From contig CAWGTB010000009.1 of the NCBI GenBank assembly GCA_963825405.1, positions 62,001 through 126,000 of the forward strand: a stretch of 64,000 nt of DNA, given 5' to 3'. Below, piece after piece: positions 38,846-48,237 of the stretch. The stretch is from JACPNO01 sp963825405 (GTDB taxonomy: Bacteria > Acidobacteriota > Terriglobia > Bryobacterales > Bryobacteraceae). Numbering within the stretch: position 1 is the stretch's first letter; every line of letters begins with the position of its first letter. The notes under the pieces were generated by a model. The model had not been told where the DNA came from. It was given only the letters and a program-made list of their open reading frames with translations, and did not search any database. The position numbers and the translations under genes were made by a program.

Positions 38846-39076
38846 GTTCGCTTCTCCTTTGTTTTGCGGTCGACCGCGAGCAGTGTTCGGCGATTGCTCA
38901 TCGTTAAGCGCGCACGTCGTGCACCACGACGAAGGCATAGAAACGAAAGACCGAAGTAGGGACCGTCGCACTCTATTGTTGGCAGACCGACTCGGCAGGT
39001 CGACGCAATCCGGCTTTTCAATCCAGGTCACCAGGCGGGAACCAGTTTCGAGAAAATATTTCCAGGAGGGCACCTG

Positions 39077-40831
39077 ATGGGACAGCTTCTATCGATCAAT
39101 GTCGGGCTTCCTCGCGACGTCGCGTGGAAGGGCGAGAAAGTCCACACCGCGATTTGGAAGCAGCCAGTGCAGGGCAGGATTGCAGTCCGTCGCCTGAATG
39201 TGGAAGGCGATGGACAAGGGGATCTCGCCGGGCATGGAGGCGAGCACCGCGCGGTGATGGTGTATCAAATGGACGCTTATCGCTACTGGGAGGCTCAGCT
39301 CGGCCGCAACGATTTTTCATTCGGACAGTTTGGTGAGAACTTCACAGTGGACGGCTTACCCGATGATGAGGTTTGCATCGGCGATCGATACCGCATTGGA
39401 AGCGCGCTCTTCGAGGTCACTCAGCCGCGCGTCACATGCTATCGCGTGGGTATCAGAATGGCTGAGCCGGCAATGGCTGCTCTGCTCGTGTCACATCACC
39501 GGCCTGGCTTCTACTTTCGCGTGCTGGAGGAAGGTGACGTTGGCGCTGGCGACGAAATCACGAAAGTGGCGGATGGCCCCGAACACATCACGGTGGCCAG
39601 ACATCGATGCCCTGCTGTATTTGCCAAACCCCTCGCGCGAACAACTGGAACGCTCGCTGCGAGTGCCGGCGCTCAGCCAGGGATGGAAAACGTCTTTAAA
39701 GGCAATTGCAGAGCAGAAGACTTCGGAGGGAGGGAATCCCGGGCTCAAGGCCTCAAGCGGTCCGCCACCAGCCTGGCCAGGCTTTCGGCCATTACGCGTC
39801 GCCAGAGTGGATCGAGAAGCTGCCAATGTGGTCTCGTTGTCCATCGAACAAGCGGACGGGGCATCTCTGCCTGCAGCTCTACCCGGACAGTTTCTCGTTT
39901 TACGGTTGCGCACAACACCGAACGGCCCAATGCTGCTCCGGAATTACTCGATGTCAGGCATGCCCGGCGCCAGAACTTATCGGGTAAGCGTCAAACGAGA
40001 GACGAACGGAGTTGTCAGCTCGTATCTTTACGATCACGTACACGCGGGCGATATTTTGGAGGTGAGCGCGCCTCGGGGCGGTTTTACTCTGAGATCCGGC
40101 GATGCACCGGTCGTCTTGCTGAGTGCCGGCATCGGGGCAACGCCCGTACTCGCCATGTTGCACTCGCTGTCCTCCGCGGCGTCACGTCGTGAGATCTGGT
40201 GGATCTACGGAGCGCGTAACCGCGCAGAGCACCCGTTTGCGAAAGAGTCGCGTGGGCTCTTGCAAACCCTCGTGAACAGCCGAAGCCACATTGTCTACAG
40301 CAAACCGGATTCCGGGGATCAACCGGTGTCGATTACGACTCGGTCGGGCATGTGGACACGCCGCTCCTCGATCGGCTGGGTGTAACTCGCGATGCGGATT
40401 TCTACCTGTGCGGTCCACCATCATTCCTTCGCGACCTGACTGCGGGCTTGAAGACGTGGGGTGCCGATTCCACGCGAATTCACACGGAGGTGTTTGGTCC
40501 GGAAGCGCCGATCACGCCCGGAATTACGCGATCCTCCCGCCCGCCGGTTCACGCTCCAGCGGGAGAACCCGGCACCGGACCACAGATTTCATTTACACGA
40601 AGCGGGCTCACAGTTCCGTGGGATTCACGGTTTGCCAGTTTGCTGGAACTTGCAGAAGCTTGCGACGTTCCCGTCCAGTGGTCATGCCGCACAGGGGTCT
40701 GCCATACCTGCGAGTGCGCATTGATCGGAGGAAGTGTCCACTATGAGCCGGATCCACTGGAGCCACCAGCCGCCGGGAATGTGTTGATCTGTTGTTCGAC
40801 GCCGTCCGGCGATGTCGAGGTTGATCTGTGA
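39077..40831 (+). CDS. MOSC - ferredoxin reductase - 2Fe-2S fusion protein, two frameshifts
   Basis: Three frames join into one ~583-residue protein. Residues 1-~165 are a YiiM-like MOSC domain (GEKVHTAIWKQPV, GDLAGHGGEHRAVMVY, GENFTVDGL, PRVTCYRVG). Next is a phthalate-dioxygenase-reductase type module with FAD motif RNYSMSG and NAD motif LLSAGIGATPVLAML, then YLCGPPSF. Last is a plant-type 2Fe-2S domain, CRTGVCHTCECAL with a late CCSTP. One extra A near 39599 and one missing G near 40325 break the frame. MOSC domains bind molybdenum-cofactor sulfur; the fusion moves electrons from NAD(P)H, probably for N-hydroxy reduction. Confidence 0.85.
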
Positions 40832-40872
40832 TTGTGAGGCTAACATTAGTGTTCAATTCGCGAACGTCCTGA

Positions 40873-41454
40873 TTACACCGCTTTTACATCCTTGTTCCAT
40901 CCATGGAAGGCCGAGAAGTCGCCCGCGTTCCAAGCCTCGCGGAGTCCGGGAGCGCTCAGATCCCAGTCGGGACGGATCTCGCTCGTCACGGCGCGCAGGT
41001 CGTGCCAGAGGTCGACGACAGAGGGCCGCCCCCAGAACCAATAGCCGTTATAGACGCTGTGGATGATGAGTCCCGGCTTGAGCACGAGTGTGTGCGGAAT
41101 CATCGGATTATGCTCCGGGTCGGTATACTCCGCGATGTCGAGGTCCTTCTGAACCGTTCTTTCGGGGTCGGAAAGGAAGGTCCACTGGGCGCCCACCGAC
41201 GCGCGGAACTCCTGGAGGGTGTGGTGGTCATCGGTGGAGATCGTGGCAATCTGGGTGTATGCCACAGCGATTTTCGGATAAAACGCGGCGAGATCCAGAT
41301 GCTGCTGGTGTTCCTTCGGGCAGTAATGGCCGCGCGCAAGCGTCAGGATCAGGGGATCATCGCCCTGGAGTTCGCTGAGTCTGCGCGGTGTGCCCGTGTG
41401 ATCCGGCAACTGATAGTCAGGAAAAACATTTCCGGGTACGAGGTCATAGCGCAT
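40873..41454 (-). CDS. Peroxiredoxin-like (AhpC/TSA fold) protein
   Basis: 193 residues from ATG 41454. NVFPDYQLPDHTGTPRRLSEL is the thioredoxin-fold opening; LARGHYCPKEHQQH holds a single cysteine at the peroxidatic position, and WTFLSDPERTVQKDL follows. No resolving cysteine is obvious, so a 1-Cys mechanism is suggested. Longer upstream starts lack homology. It converges with the MOSC-reductase gene; the sigma-54 activator gene ends 91 bp upstream on the same strand. Confidence 0.82.
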   Translation of the reverse strand: MRYDLVPGNVFPDYQLPDHTGTPRRLSELQGDDPLILTLARGHYCPKEHQQHLDLAAFYPKIAVAYTQIATISTDDHHTLQEFRASVGAQWTFLSDPERTVQKDLDIAEYTDPEHNPMIPHTLVLKPGLIIHSVYNGYWFWGRPSVVDLWHDLRAVTSEIRPDWDLSAPGLREAWNAGDFSAFHGWNKDVKAV

Positions 41455-41545
41455 GATTGAATTCCCTTTCACGAGCAAAGCACGGTGACCGGTGCTGGCG
41501 GACGTCTCGCCCAAGCAACGGTACGGTGAGCGCCTTGTCCTCAGA

Positions 41546-42548
41546 TCAGAGCTCCGCAGCGGCATAGCACCGTTCATCCGCCAACTGCCGAATAGGGCGC
41601 GCCCTCGAGGATCGGCGTGTTTCAATTCCAAGCTTTCGCATCTTATAGATCAGCGTAGTACGCGGTAATCCAAGGCGATTGGCCGCTCCGCCATGCCCTC
41701 CGATCATCCAGTCGGTTTGTATCAATGTCTCCAGGATATGCTCCCGATCGGCGTCGGCAAGCGTGCGTGAAACGCTCTCCGAGCGCGGCTTTACCGTCTG
41801 CTTCAAGTCCAGTGGCAGACGCAGCACCGACCCAGGCGAAAAGAGCACCGCGCGCTCGATGGAATTCTGTAGTTCGCGAATATTGCCTGGCCAGTCGTGC
41901 GCTTGGAGGACCGCCACCACTTCATCGGGAATCAAATCGATAGGCTTGTTGAGGCGGGCGGCAAATTTTGCTACGAAGAACTCCGTCAGTGGCAGGATGT
42001 CCTGAACGCGTTCACGCAACGGAGGCAGGCAGAGTGGAATGACGTTCAGCCGGTAGAACAGAGTCTGCACGAAACAGCCTCTTGTTCACGAGTTGCCCGA
42101 GATCCTGGTTCGTCGCCGCCACCACCCGCACGTTGACCGGGACAGTCTGGGCGCTACCCAAACGCTCGACCTCCCGCTCTTGCAGGACGCGTAAGAGCTT
42201 GGGCTGAAGTTCCAACGGCAGGTCGCCTATCTCATCCAGAAAGAGAGTGCCCCCATCCGCCATCTGAAATCGCCCCTTGGTTTGCGCCCACGCACCTGTG
42301 AAAGCGCCTCTTTCGTGGCCGAACAGTTCGCTCTCCAACAAAGCGCTCGGAATCGCTGCGCAGTTAAGGGCCACAAAACGGTGGTTACGGCGAGGGCTAG
42401 CCTCATGAATCGCTCTCGCAATCACTTCTTTTCCAGTGCCCGTTTCGCCCTGGATCAAGACAGCGGAGTCCACTGGTGCAACCCTCTCCACTTCTGCCAG
42501 CAACGTCCGGAATTTCGGACTCGACCCGATCAAGTCTAAAGTAGTCAT
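41546..42548 (-). CDS. Sigma-54-dependent activator without sensor domain, one frameshift near 42062
   Basis: The two frames join after LFRAD when one base is dropped, restoring FRADLFYRLNVIPLCLPPLRER. The ~333-residue protein begins directly with the AAA+ domain: Walker A GETGTGKE, the sigma-54 contact loop ERGAFTGA, Walker B GGTLFLDEIGD, and an R-finger region. A Fis-type helix-turn-helix ends it (GGAANRLGLPRTTLIYKMRKLGI). No receiver, GAF or PAS domain precedes, as in PspF. It is probably the regulator of nearby redox genes, but no clear -24/-12 site was found. Confidence 0.85.
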
Positions 42549-42650
42549 AGCGTCACTCCTTCATGAATGTGAGATTTGTTGCGTCTTCCTCTAATCAAAT
42601 CAGCGCCCGCTACGTTCCGGTTCTTTCTGTCGTGATTCACCCCCGCACAT

Positions 42651-42956
42651 TCATTGCCTTGTACCTTTTTGTGATCGCGGCTTAAGTTGTTTCATGACTC
42701 GCCCCAAAAAGTCGACCAGCTCATCAGGCGTTTCGAAGACTGTGTTTTCTCCGGACATTACGTGCTCTGCTCGCCCGGCGAAATGCGCTGACCCTGGCTC
42801 TGTGGAATCGCGAAACTGAACGACGAAGACGAGATCCGCCAAGTTCTTCGGTGACGGATCTGATTTCACGATTTCTTCCCTTCGTCTCTTTTCGGACCCC
42901 TTGCCACCCTTTCCGTTCACCTGCTCAGGATAGGGCTGAAGTCCGCTTCGAGCCAT
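42651..42956 (-). CDS. Small hypothetical protein, unrecognised
   Basis: 101 residues from ATG 42956. The C-terminal part LVFVVQFRDSTEPGSAHFAG then RAEHVMSG...FETPDELVDFLGRVMKQL looks like a compact one-domain protein of the sort often found singly in Acidobacteriota. The N-terminal 30 residues are charged and low in complexity. The longer open frame to 43172 lies over the winged-helix gene and is rejected. Divergent to the winged-helix/sensor gene. No function can be given. Confidence 0.5.
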   Translation of the reverse strand: MARSGLQPYPEQVNGKGGKGSEKRRREEIVKSDPSPKNLADLVFVVQFRDSTEPGSAHFAGRAEHVMSGENTVFETPDELVDFLGRVMKQLKPRSQKGTRQ

Positions 42957-43034
42957 AGAAGGAGCGTGGAACTTCCGTGGAACTTCCGTTAAAGTTAAAA
43001 TGAAAACTGGCCCACGAAGGCCATTGGTGACACA

Positions 43035-44610
43035 GTGGCATCGCGAGCTATTTTTGTATTCCCACCCTTTCGGCTGGACGTCGCGAACGAACAACTTTGG
43101 CGCGATTCCAAACAGCTGGACCTGCGGCCGAAGACATTTGAGGTTTTGCTGTACCTGGTGCAAAATGCCCAACGTTTGGTAACCAAACGGGAACTGCTCG
43201 ACAGCGTCTGGGCCGGAACTAGCGTAAGCGATGAATTGCTTAGAGGATACATCCGGGAACTGCGCGAAGCGCTGGGCGATGATGCCAAGAAACCCCGTTA
43301 CATCGAGACGGTTCCGGCGCGTGGATATCGCTTCCTGCCGCAGGTGAGCGAAGAGTCGTCCGTTGCAACGCCACCTTCCGGGCCTAAAACCGGCGAAGGC
43401 CCCGAGGGACCTGCCGGTCGGGATCCTTCATTCTCTGACCGGCACCATGGCGTTGACAGAAAGCCCCGTGATCGACGCCACTCTGCTAGCGATCGAGGAA
43501 ATCAACGAGCGCGGCGGAATTCTAGGCAGTGAAATTAGGCCCGTGGTGATCGACGGCGCCTCGGATGAACGGGCGTTCGCCCGCCAGGCTGCGGCCCTGA
43601 TCGCCGAGGCGAAGGTTCGCGTGATATTTGGCTGCTGGACTTCCGCCAGCCGCAAGTCGGTACGCCCGATCGTGGAGGAGCGGGATCATCTGCTGATCTA
43701 TCCCACGCAGTACGAAGGCATGGAACGGTGCTCCAATATCTTCTACACGGGTGCTGCGCCTAATCAACAAATCATTCCCGCAGTTAGTTGGGCGGTAGGC
43801 TTCCTTCGAAAAAAGCGCTTCTTTCTGGTGGGCTGGAATTCGGTCTATTCGAGGGCAGCGAATGCGATCATCCGAGACGAAGTGAAAGCCTGCGGCGGCG
43901 AGATCGTGGGCGAAGAATATGTGCTTCCGGATAGCACTGAGGTAACTCGAGTGGTTCGCAGGATCGCTCAAACCGAGCCCGATCTCATTTTCAATTCGCT
44001 GGTCGGCGATATGAACCTGTTCTACACCCGCCTGCTGCGCGCCGCGGGTATCACGCCCGAGAAAATCCCAACCGTTTATTTAAGTGTCGGCGAGATCGAG
44101 TTGCTGAGTCTCTCGGCGAGAGACATCGCGGGCGATTACGCCGCTTGGAACTACTTTCAGAGCTTGGACCGGCCGGACAATCACGCGTTTGTAAAGCGGT
44201 TTCGTTCTCGCTATGGCCGCCAACGCGTGGTTGCCGATACCATGGAAGCCGGATACTTGGGAGTCCACCTTTGGGCGCAAGCCGCACACACGGCCGATCC
44301 TAACGACGTGCCGGCGATCCGCCGGGCGCTGCCGAACCAGAGCTTTGAAGCTCCTGGTGGACGGGTTCGGATTGATGCAGAGAATCAACACACCTGGAAG
44401 ACGGTGCGCTTGGGTAGGATCGTCGAGGGTGGGCAGTTCGAAATCGTGTGGAGCTCCGAAAAGCCGATCCGCCCGGAACCTTATCCCGCCTCACGTTCTC
44501 CGGCTGCCTGGGAGGACTTTCTGAACAAACTATATAAGGCCTGGGGTGGTAACTGGACTGGATCGCAGAACGCCATTTCAGAAGTTGACGACTCCCATTC
44601 AGCAGATTGA
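43035..44610 (+). CDS. Winged-helix DNA-binding domain fused to amide/urea-type binding protein, one frameshift
   Basis: The first frame encodes an OmpR/CadC-type winged helix (FPPFRLDVANEQLWRD, LRPKTFEVLLYLVQN, DDAKKPRYIETVPARGYRF). The second frame begins LPVGILHSLTGTMALTESP, the canonical opening of UrtA/AmiC-like ligand-binding proteins, and continues for ~400 residues (YPTQYEGMERCSNIFYTGA, YFQSLDRPDNHAFVKRF). One extra base between 43370 and 43430 separates them; no ribosome site precedes the second part, so they are probably one ~520-residue protein. It would be a one-component regulator sensing an amide, urea or amino-acid-like ligand in the cytoplasm. Confidence 0.8.
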
Positions 44611-44629
44611 TTGAGGTTTGGAGGTTGGT

Positions 44630-45517
44630 ATGGTTGAGCCCTTGGTCGGCCGCGTGGCTGAATTGTGGCGCTATCCTGTGAAGTCAATGCTAGGAGAGCG
44701 GAGAAACCAGATGCCGATTACGACTCGTGGGGCTCTGGGGGATCGGGCGTGGGCTCTTCGTGAAACTGCAACGGGACGCATCGCCAGCGCAAAGAGGTTC
44801 CCGCAGTTGCTCGCATTCCATGCCCGGTATGAGGTGGAACCGATATTCGCGGCGCTTGGACGCATCGAGATCAGTTTGCCGGACGGGCGAACGATCTGCC
44901 CGGACGACCCGGACGCGTCTGCAATCATCTCAGATTTGCTCGGTCACAGCGTGCGGCTGGAGAATCAGCCGGCTAGTGACGAAAAGACGGGCATCGATCG
45001 CGACACGGTGTTCGGCGATGTGCCCGTGAACCAAATGAAAGCGGAATGGACTCCCGAATCCATGCCCGACTACTTCCAGCTAATGACCGGTACGTTCCTT
45101 GAGATTGGAGCAGTGTTTATATTAGCCAGCGGCTCCGTAGACCACCTCCGCAAGCTACAGGGGGGCACGGCCAAGATTGACCGGCGCCGGTTCCGGCCGA
45201 ACATCTACATCGAGTCGGAGGCCGAATGGGGTGGCTTTGTTGAGGACTCCTGGCTAGGCGGCGCGCTCAACTTTGGCGGAGCGGTGATGGCCGACGGTTT
45301 CCAGCCCACGGTCTGGTGCGTGACCTCAACGCTCGCCCAACAAGATCTGCCGCGCGACTTGAGCATACTTCGGACTGCCGCGCAGCACCATCGTGGCTGC
45401 CTCGGAGTCTACGCGACCGTGACCAGGCCAGGGTTGCTCCAAGTCGGAGATCTCGGTGTACCTCGTGGGCCAAGGGACGGACACGGCGCGTTCTATGTCT
45501 GGGTCCGCCTGACCTGA
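44630..45517 (+). CDS. MOSC domain protein with N-terminal beta-barrel domain
   Basis: 295 residues from ATG 44630 with GGAGG upstream. The N-terminal MOSC_N part has ELWRYPVKSMLGERRNQ and GALGDRAWAL. The MOSC domain follows (DRRRFRPNIYIE, GGAVMADGFQPTVWCVTSTL); the cysteine in VWCVTST corresponds to the conserved MOSC cysteine. Members bind sulfur from the molybdenum cofactor. A second MOSC domain occurs in the reductase fusion at 39077, so the island holds two. Starts 20 bp after the sensor-regulator gene and is probably in its operon. Confidence 0.85.
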   Translation: MVEPLVGRVAELWRYPVKSMLGERRNQMPITTRGALGDRAWALRETATGRIASAKRFPQLLAFHARYEVEPIFAALGRIEISLPDGRTICPDDPDASAIISDLLGHSVRLENQPASDEKTGIDRDTVFGDVPVNQMKAEWTPESMPDYFQLMTGTFLEIGAVFILASGSVDHLRKLQGGTAKIDRRRFRPNIYIESEAEWGGFVEDSWLGGALNFGGAVMADGFQPTVWCVTSTLAQQDLPRDLSILRTAAQHHRGCLGVYATVTRPGLLQVGDLGVPRGPRDGHGAFYVWVRLT

Positions 45518-45572
45518 TGCGCCCGATACGAGAGCCGCGCTGCGGCGTTTCAACGCTTTCGCGAGATCCGGA

Positions 45573-46088
45573 TCATTTATTCGTCGCCGGGAGTTGGTTG
45601 ATTCCTGCCGCGCCTGCCATGCTGACCACCTCATCCTGCGAGTCGGTACCTCCCGAACAACCGATCGCGCCGATAATCTTGCCCCCCTCGATCAGCGGAA
45701 TGCCGCCCCGGGACGCAATGACTCCGTCGAACGCGAGCAGGTAGTTGAGGTGCATCAGATTGATACCGTCCTCGAAGACCTTTGTCGGGCGCCGGAAAGT
45801 CGCGGCTGCTCGCGCCTTGTGCTCCGCAATCTGAATGGAGGCAAGCATCGCGCCATCCATTCGTTGGAAGGCAACCAAGTTGCCCCCGGAATCGGCTACT
45901 GCCACGTTCATCTTCCAATTCCGCTTCTTGGCCTCCCCCACGGCGGCGTGAATCACCGCCTGGGCGCGGTCAAGTGATATCGGAAGCCCATAGGGCACAT
46001 CAAATGGCATTTCGTCTGGAACGGCGTCAAGTGGATTCGATGACGTGAGGTGTTCTTCAATGGGGACTTCCGTTTTGTAGTCGGGCAT
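45573..46088 (-). CDS. GlcG/HbpS-family heme-binding protein
   Basis: 171 residues from ATG 46088 (MPDYKTEVPIEEH). The family core is NWKMNVAVADSGGNLVAFQRMDGAML...IAEHKARAAATFRRPTKVF and ASRGGIPLIEGGKIIGAIGCSGG, matching GlcG/HbpS proteins, which bind heme or act as redox sensors. The extended N-terminal ~35 residues are not typical; no leader is visible. Converges with the MOSC gene. It fits the heme/peroxide theme of the island. Confidence 0.85.
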   Translation of the reverse strand: MPDYKTEVPIEEHLTSSNPLDAVPDEMPFDVPYGLPISLDRAQAVIHAAVGEAKKRNWKMNVAVADSGGNLVAFQRMDGAMLASIQIAEHKARAAATFRRPTKVFEDGINLMHLNYLLAFDGVIASRGGIPLIEGGKIIGAIGCSGGTDSQDEVVSMAGAAGINQLPATNK

Positions 46089-46167
46089 AAATTTCTCTCC
46101 TAAGGCTAACAAGTTACTTCCAAAAGACCTGACCTGATTACCGCGCTCGCACGGGCGGCGATTCCTT

Positions 46168-46276
46168 CTAGCGCATGAAAGCTCGGATTAATACCGCGAT
46201 CTCCAGGCGGTTAGTGTGAACCGTGCCGTCAACATATGCCTCGGCGTGGTCTGCGACCTTGTGCGTGTATTCAAAC
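46168..46276 (-). pseudogene. Remnant of an IS1595-type (ISXO2-like) transposase
   Basis: A short reverse frame reads EYTHKVADHAEAYVDGTVHT, then NRLEIAVLIRAFMR. This resembles the ISXO2-like domain pattern (H-K-V-x-D-H-x-x-x-Y-V-D-G-x-V-H-T-N) just before its catalytic end; the rest is gone. It shows past IS activity in the island. Confidence 0.6.
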
Positions 46277-46375
46277 GGCTAACCTCCTCACACGCTGAGG
46301 ACTCAAAATCTGGGCAGCATTGATCGCCCTTTTACCGGTCGCTGTGGCGCCGGAGTGTTTCCGATAGAGGACTAA

Positions 46376-46873
46376 CTAAGACTTGTCGGGTCTATTTTCC
46401 ACAACGCCGTTTTTGGCCACTGGGAATGGCGGCTGCAGATCAAGCGACGCTTTGCCCGTATCGGGGTTGAAAGGGACTGAATTATGCTCGTGCGCGACCA
46501 CCCACTGGTCGCCCAGCTTGCGGTAGCAAACTAATGCGCGCCACCACATATCCAGTTTCTTCCCGTCTGTTTTCGTCCCGCTCACATGGTTGAGGCTATG
46601 CGAGAAGGCCACGTCACCATTTGTAGCAATCCTCAAGTCGTGCATCTCATAGCTGAGGGGGCCATCAAACGTGGAAAACCACTCCGCAGCCCGTTTTCTT
46701 ACAGCATCCAATCCGAAATATTGCATTGGTTCAATCACATCAAACAAGCTGATGTTCTTGGAGTAGTTCGACAAACGTGCCTCGACGTCCTTGGAGCGAA
46801 TTGCTCCCACCCAATTATCGATTAACTTAACGATCTGCTTCTGATCAATTCCTTCGCTCCTTGCTGTGGCCAT
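46376..46873 (-). CDS. SnoaL-like / ketosteroid-isomerase-fold protein
   Basis: 165 residues from ATG 46873 (MATARSEGIDQKQIVKLIDNW). NTF2-like fold with AIRSKDVEARLSNYSKNISL, FDGPLSYEMHDLRIATNGDV, SLNHVSGTKTDGKKLDMWW and WVVAHEHNSVPF, matching the SgcJ/EcaC/SnoaL group. Members catalyse varied small-molecule steps or act as accessory folds. No leader. It is the last clear gene of the redox island before the gene-poor stretch. Confidence 0.8.
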   Translation of the reverse strand: MATARSEGIDQKQIVKLIDNWVGAIRSKDVEARLSNYSKNISLFDVIEPMQYFGLDAVRKRAAEWFSTFDGPLSYEMHDLRIATNGDVAFSHSLNHVSGTKTDGKKLDMWWRALVCYRKLGDQWVVAHEHNSVPFNPDTGKASLDLQPPFPVAKNGVVENRPDKS

Positions 46874-47213
46874 AAAGCCTCCCCTGTTAGCTGTGCAACT
46901 GAAGTGGCATTCCACAAGTTCCGCCGCAACGTCTTTATTCCAGGGAGTTTCTGTGACCCTGAGGCTTTTGAGAAACTCACCCGCTCCAGGTTTTTGAGAC
47001 CGGATCGGCCGAAGAGGGAGAAAGTTTTACACGCTTAGTCCGACGTCGTGGCGCAGCCCGCGCACTGGCGAAGCGCGAAGCAAATTGGAAGGGGGTGTGC
47101 GGACGCGAAGCAAAGCGAACCAAGAAGAAACCACACTGAAACCCCTACCTGACGAGTGCCCGTAGTTTATCGGCTATAGCTTTTGTGGACGGAACTCCGC
47201 CCCGATACAGGCG
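46874..47213. other. Gene-poor stretch, nothing recognised
   Basis: No frame with coding character. Short direct echoes of the type GCGAAGC(A) occur around 47069-47125, without further structure. Confidence 0.5.
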
Positions 47214-47543
47214 TCAAGACGGCGCGTCGGGTTGAGCGGGCGGCGCTGCCATACCGAATAGATCGCGACCATTGTAGAGGAACGTCGGCGTTCCATATCC
47301 GCGCCTGCGGTCGGAAGACTCCAATTTGTCTACGTTGATCAAGGCGTAATTCGTCGGCAACGCCAAGGCTGTCAGCGCCTCATTTAGTCTGGATCGCATG
47401 CGAGCGGTGTTTACGCATCCATCCCGCGTCAAGAAAACGAGGTCGCGCACAGAGAAGCGCTCCCAGGAGTATACGGGACCTGCGACAAAAATGAGCACCA
47501 GAGCGATGAAGCGATGAACAGTCGCGGCATTTGGGCAAAGCAT
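47214..47543 (-). CDS. Thioredoxin-fold-like small protein
   Basis: Up to 109 residues. The part from VRDLVFLTRDGCVNTARMR through INVDKLESSDRRRGYGTPTF to LYNGRDLFGMAAPP resembles a short thioredoxin-like domain with one cysteine, and GTPTF matches the cis-proline region. The true start may be the GTG (SVRDLV) within the frame, because the upstream residues look unrelated. Isolated in a gene-poor stretch. Confidence is modest; the family assignment is by pattern only. Confidence 0.45.
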   Translation of the reverse strand: MLCPNAATVHRFIALVLIFVAGPVYSWERFSVRDLVFLTRDGCVNTARMRSRLNEALTALALPTNYALINVDKLESSDRRRGYGTPTFLYNGRDLFGMAAPPAQPDAPS

Positions 47544-48237
47544 AGCACGCGGCGTGCCTGCTCGCCATCCCAGCCGTTCTCTACAATCTGCCCTCGGATA
47601 CGCGCCGCATCGGTCTGACAGCGCTCGCCGAAAGCAGAGTCGTTACGGATGAGTGCGACCGTGTAGCCGGAAACACGTGATAGAAACAACATCCGCGCTT
47701 CGGTCTGGCTGTGATTGGCCTCAACACGTCCCATGTGCTGTCGTCCCACAGGATCCTTGAGCCAAACATGATCCCCTTGGTTCGGGGCGAAGGCAGCATG
47801 GGATGGCGCAGTAGAGTTGGCTTCGGTGTACCACCCGGATCCTCGCTATCTTCTCGCCCTTGGGCAACGTCGAGTGTTGAGCGATCTGACTGGCGTCGAA
47901 TCCCAATTGGTTCCTAGAGGCCGCTCATGCCCGATGCCGATCCCGCGCGCGATGCGCCGCATCCCCGGTGGAAGACCAGATCCTGCATGTCAACTAATTG
48001 CCGTTATCCTTCGCCAGTATTGTTGCCTTCTCTTTGGCGTGCCACAATCGTGCAGGGTTAACGTCGGCAGTTAACGACAATTGTGTTCTGCCCGGACTCC
48101 GTCGGCTTATCAGATAGTAGGCCGCCCCCACCGGCGAAGCGCGCCGTCCAGCGTACTGCCAATGAACAAGATCAAAACACCCGGCCCAACCTGTCGGAGA
48201 AAATCATGCAGCGCTCGTCGGCTTTAGGCGGTATCGA
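47544..48237. other. Gene-poor stretch upstream of the collagen-like gene
   Basis: Several overlapping short frames on both strands, none with recognisable sequence. The end (48160-48237) should contain the leader of the collagen-like gene; no clear promoter was found. Confidence 0.5.

Noticed and set aside
42957..43172. N-terminal extension of the small gene at 42651
   Set aside because: It overlaps the well-supported winged-helix gene on the other strand and has no protein character.
46880..46905. Possible -24/-12 sigma-54 promoter before the SnoaL-like gene
   Set aside because: TGCCAC-N5-TTGCA lacks one of the two essential G's at -24 and lies inside the short leader.
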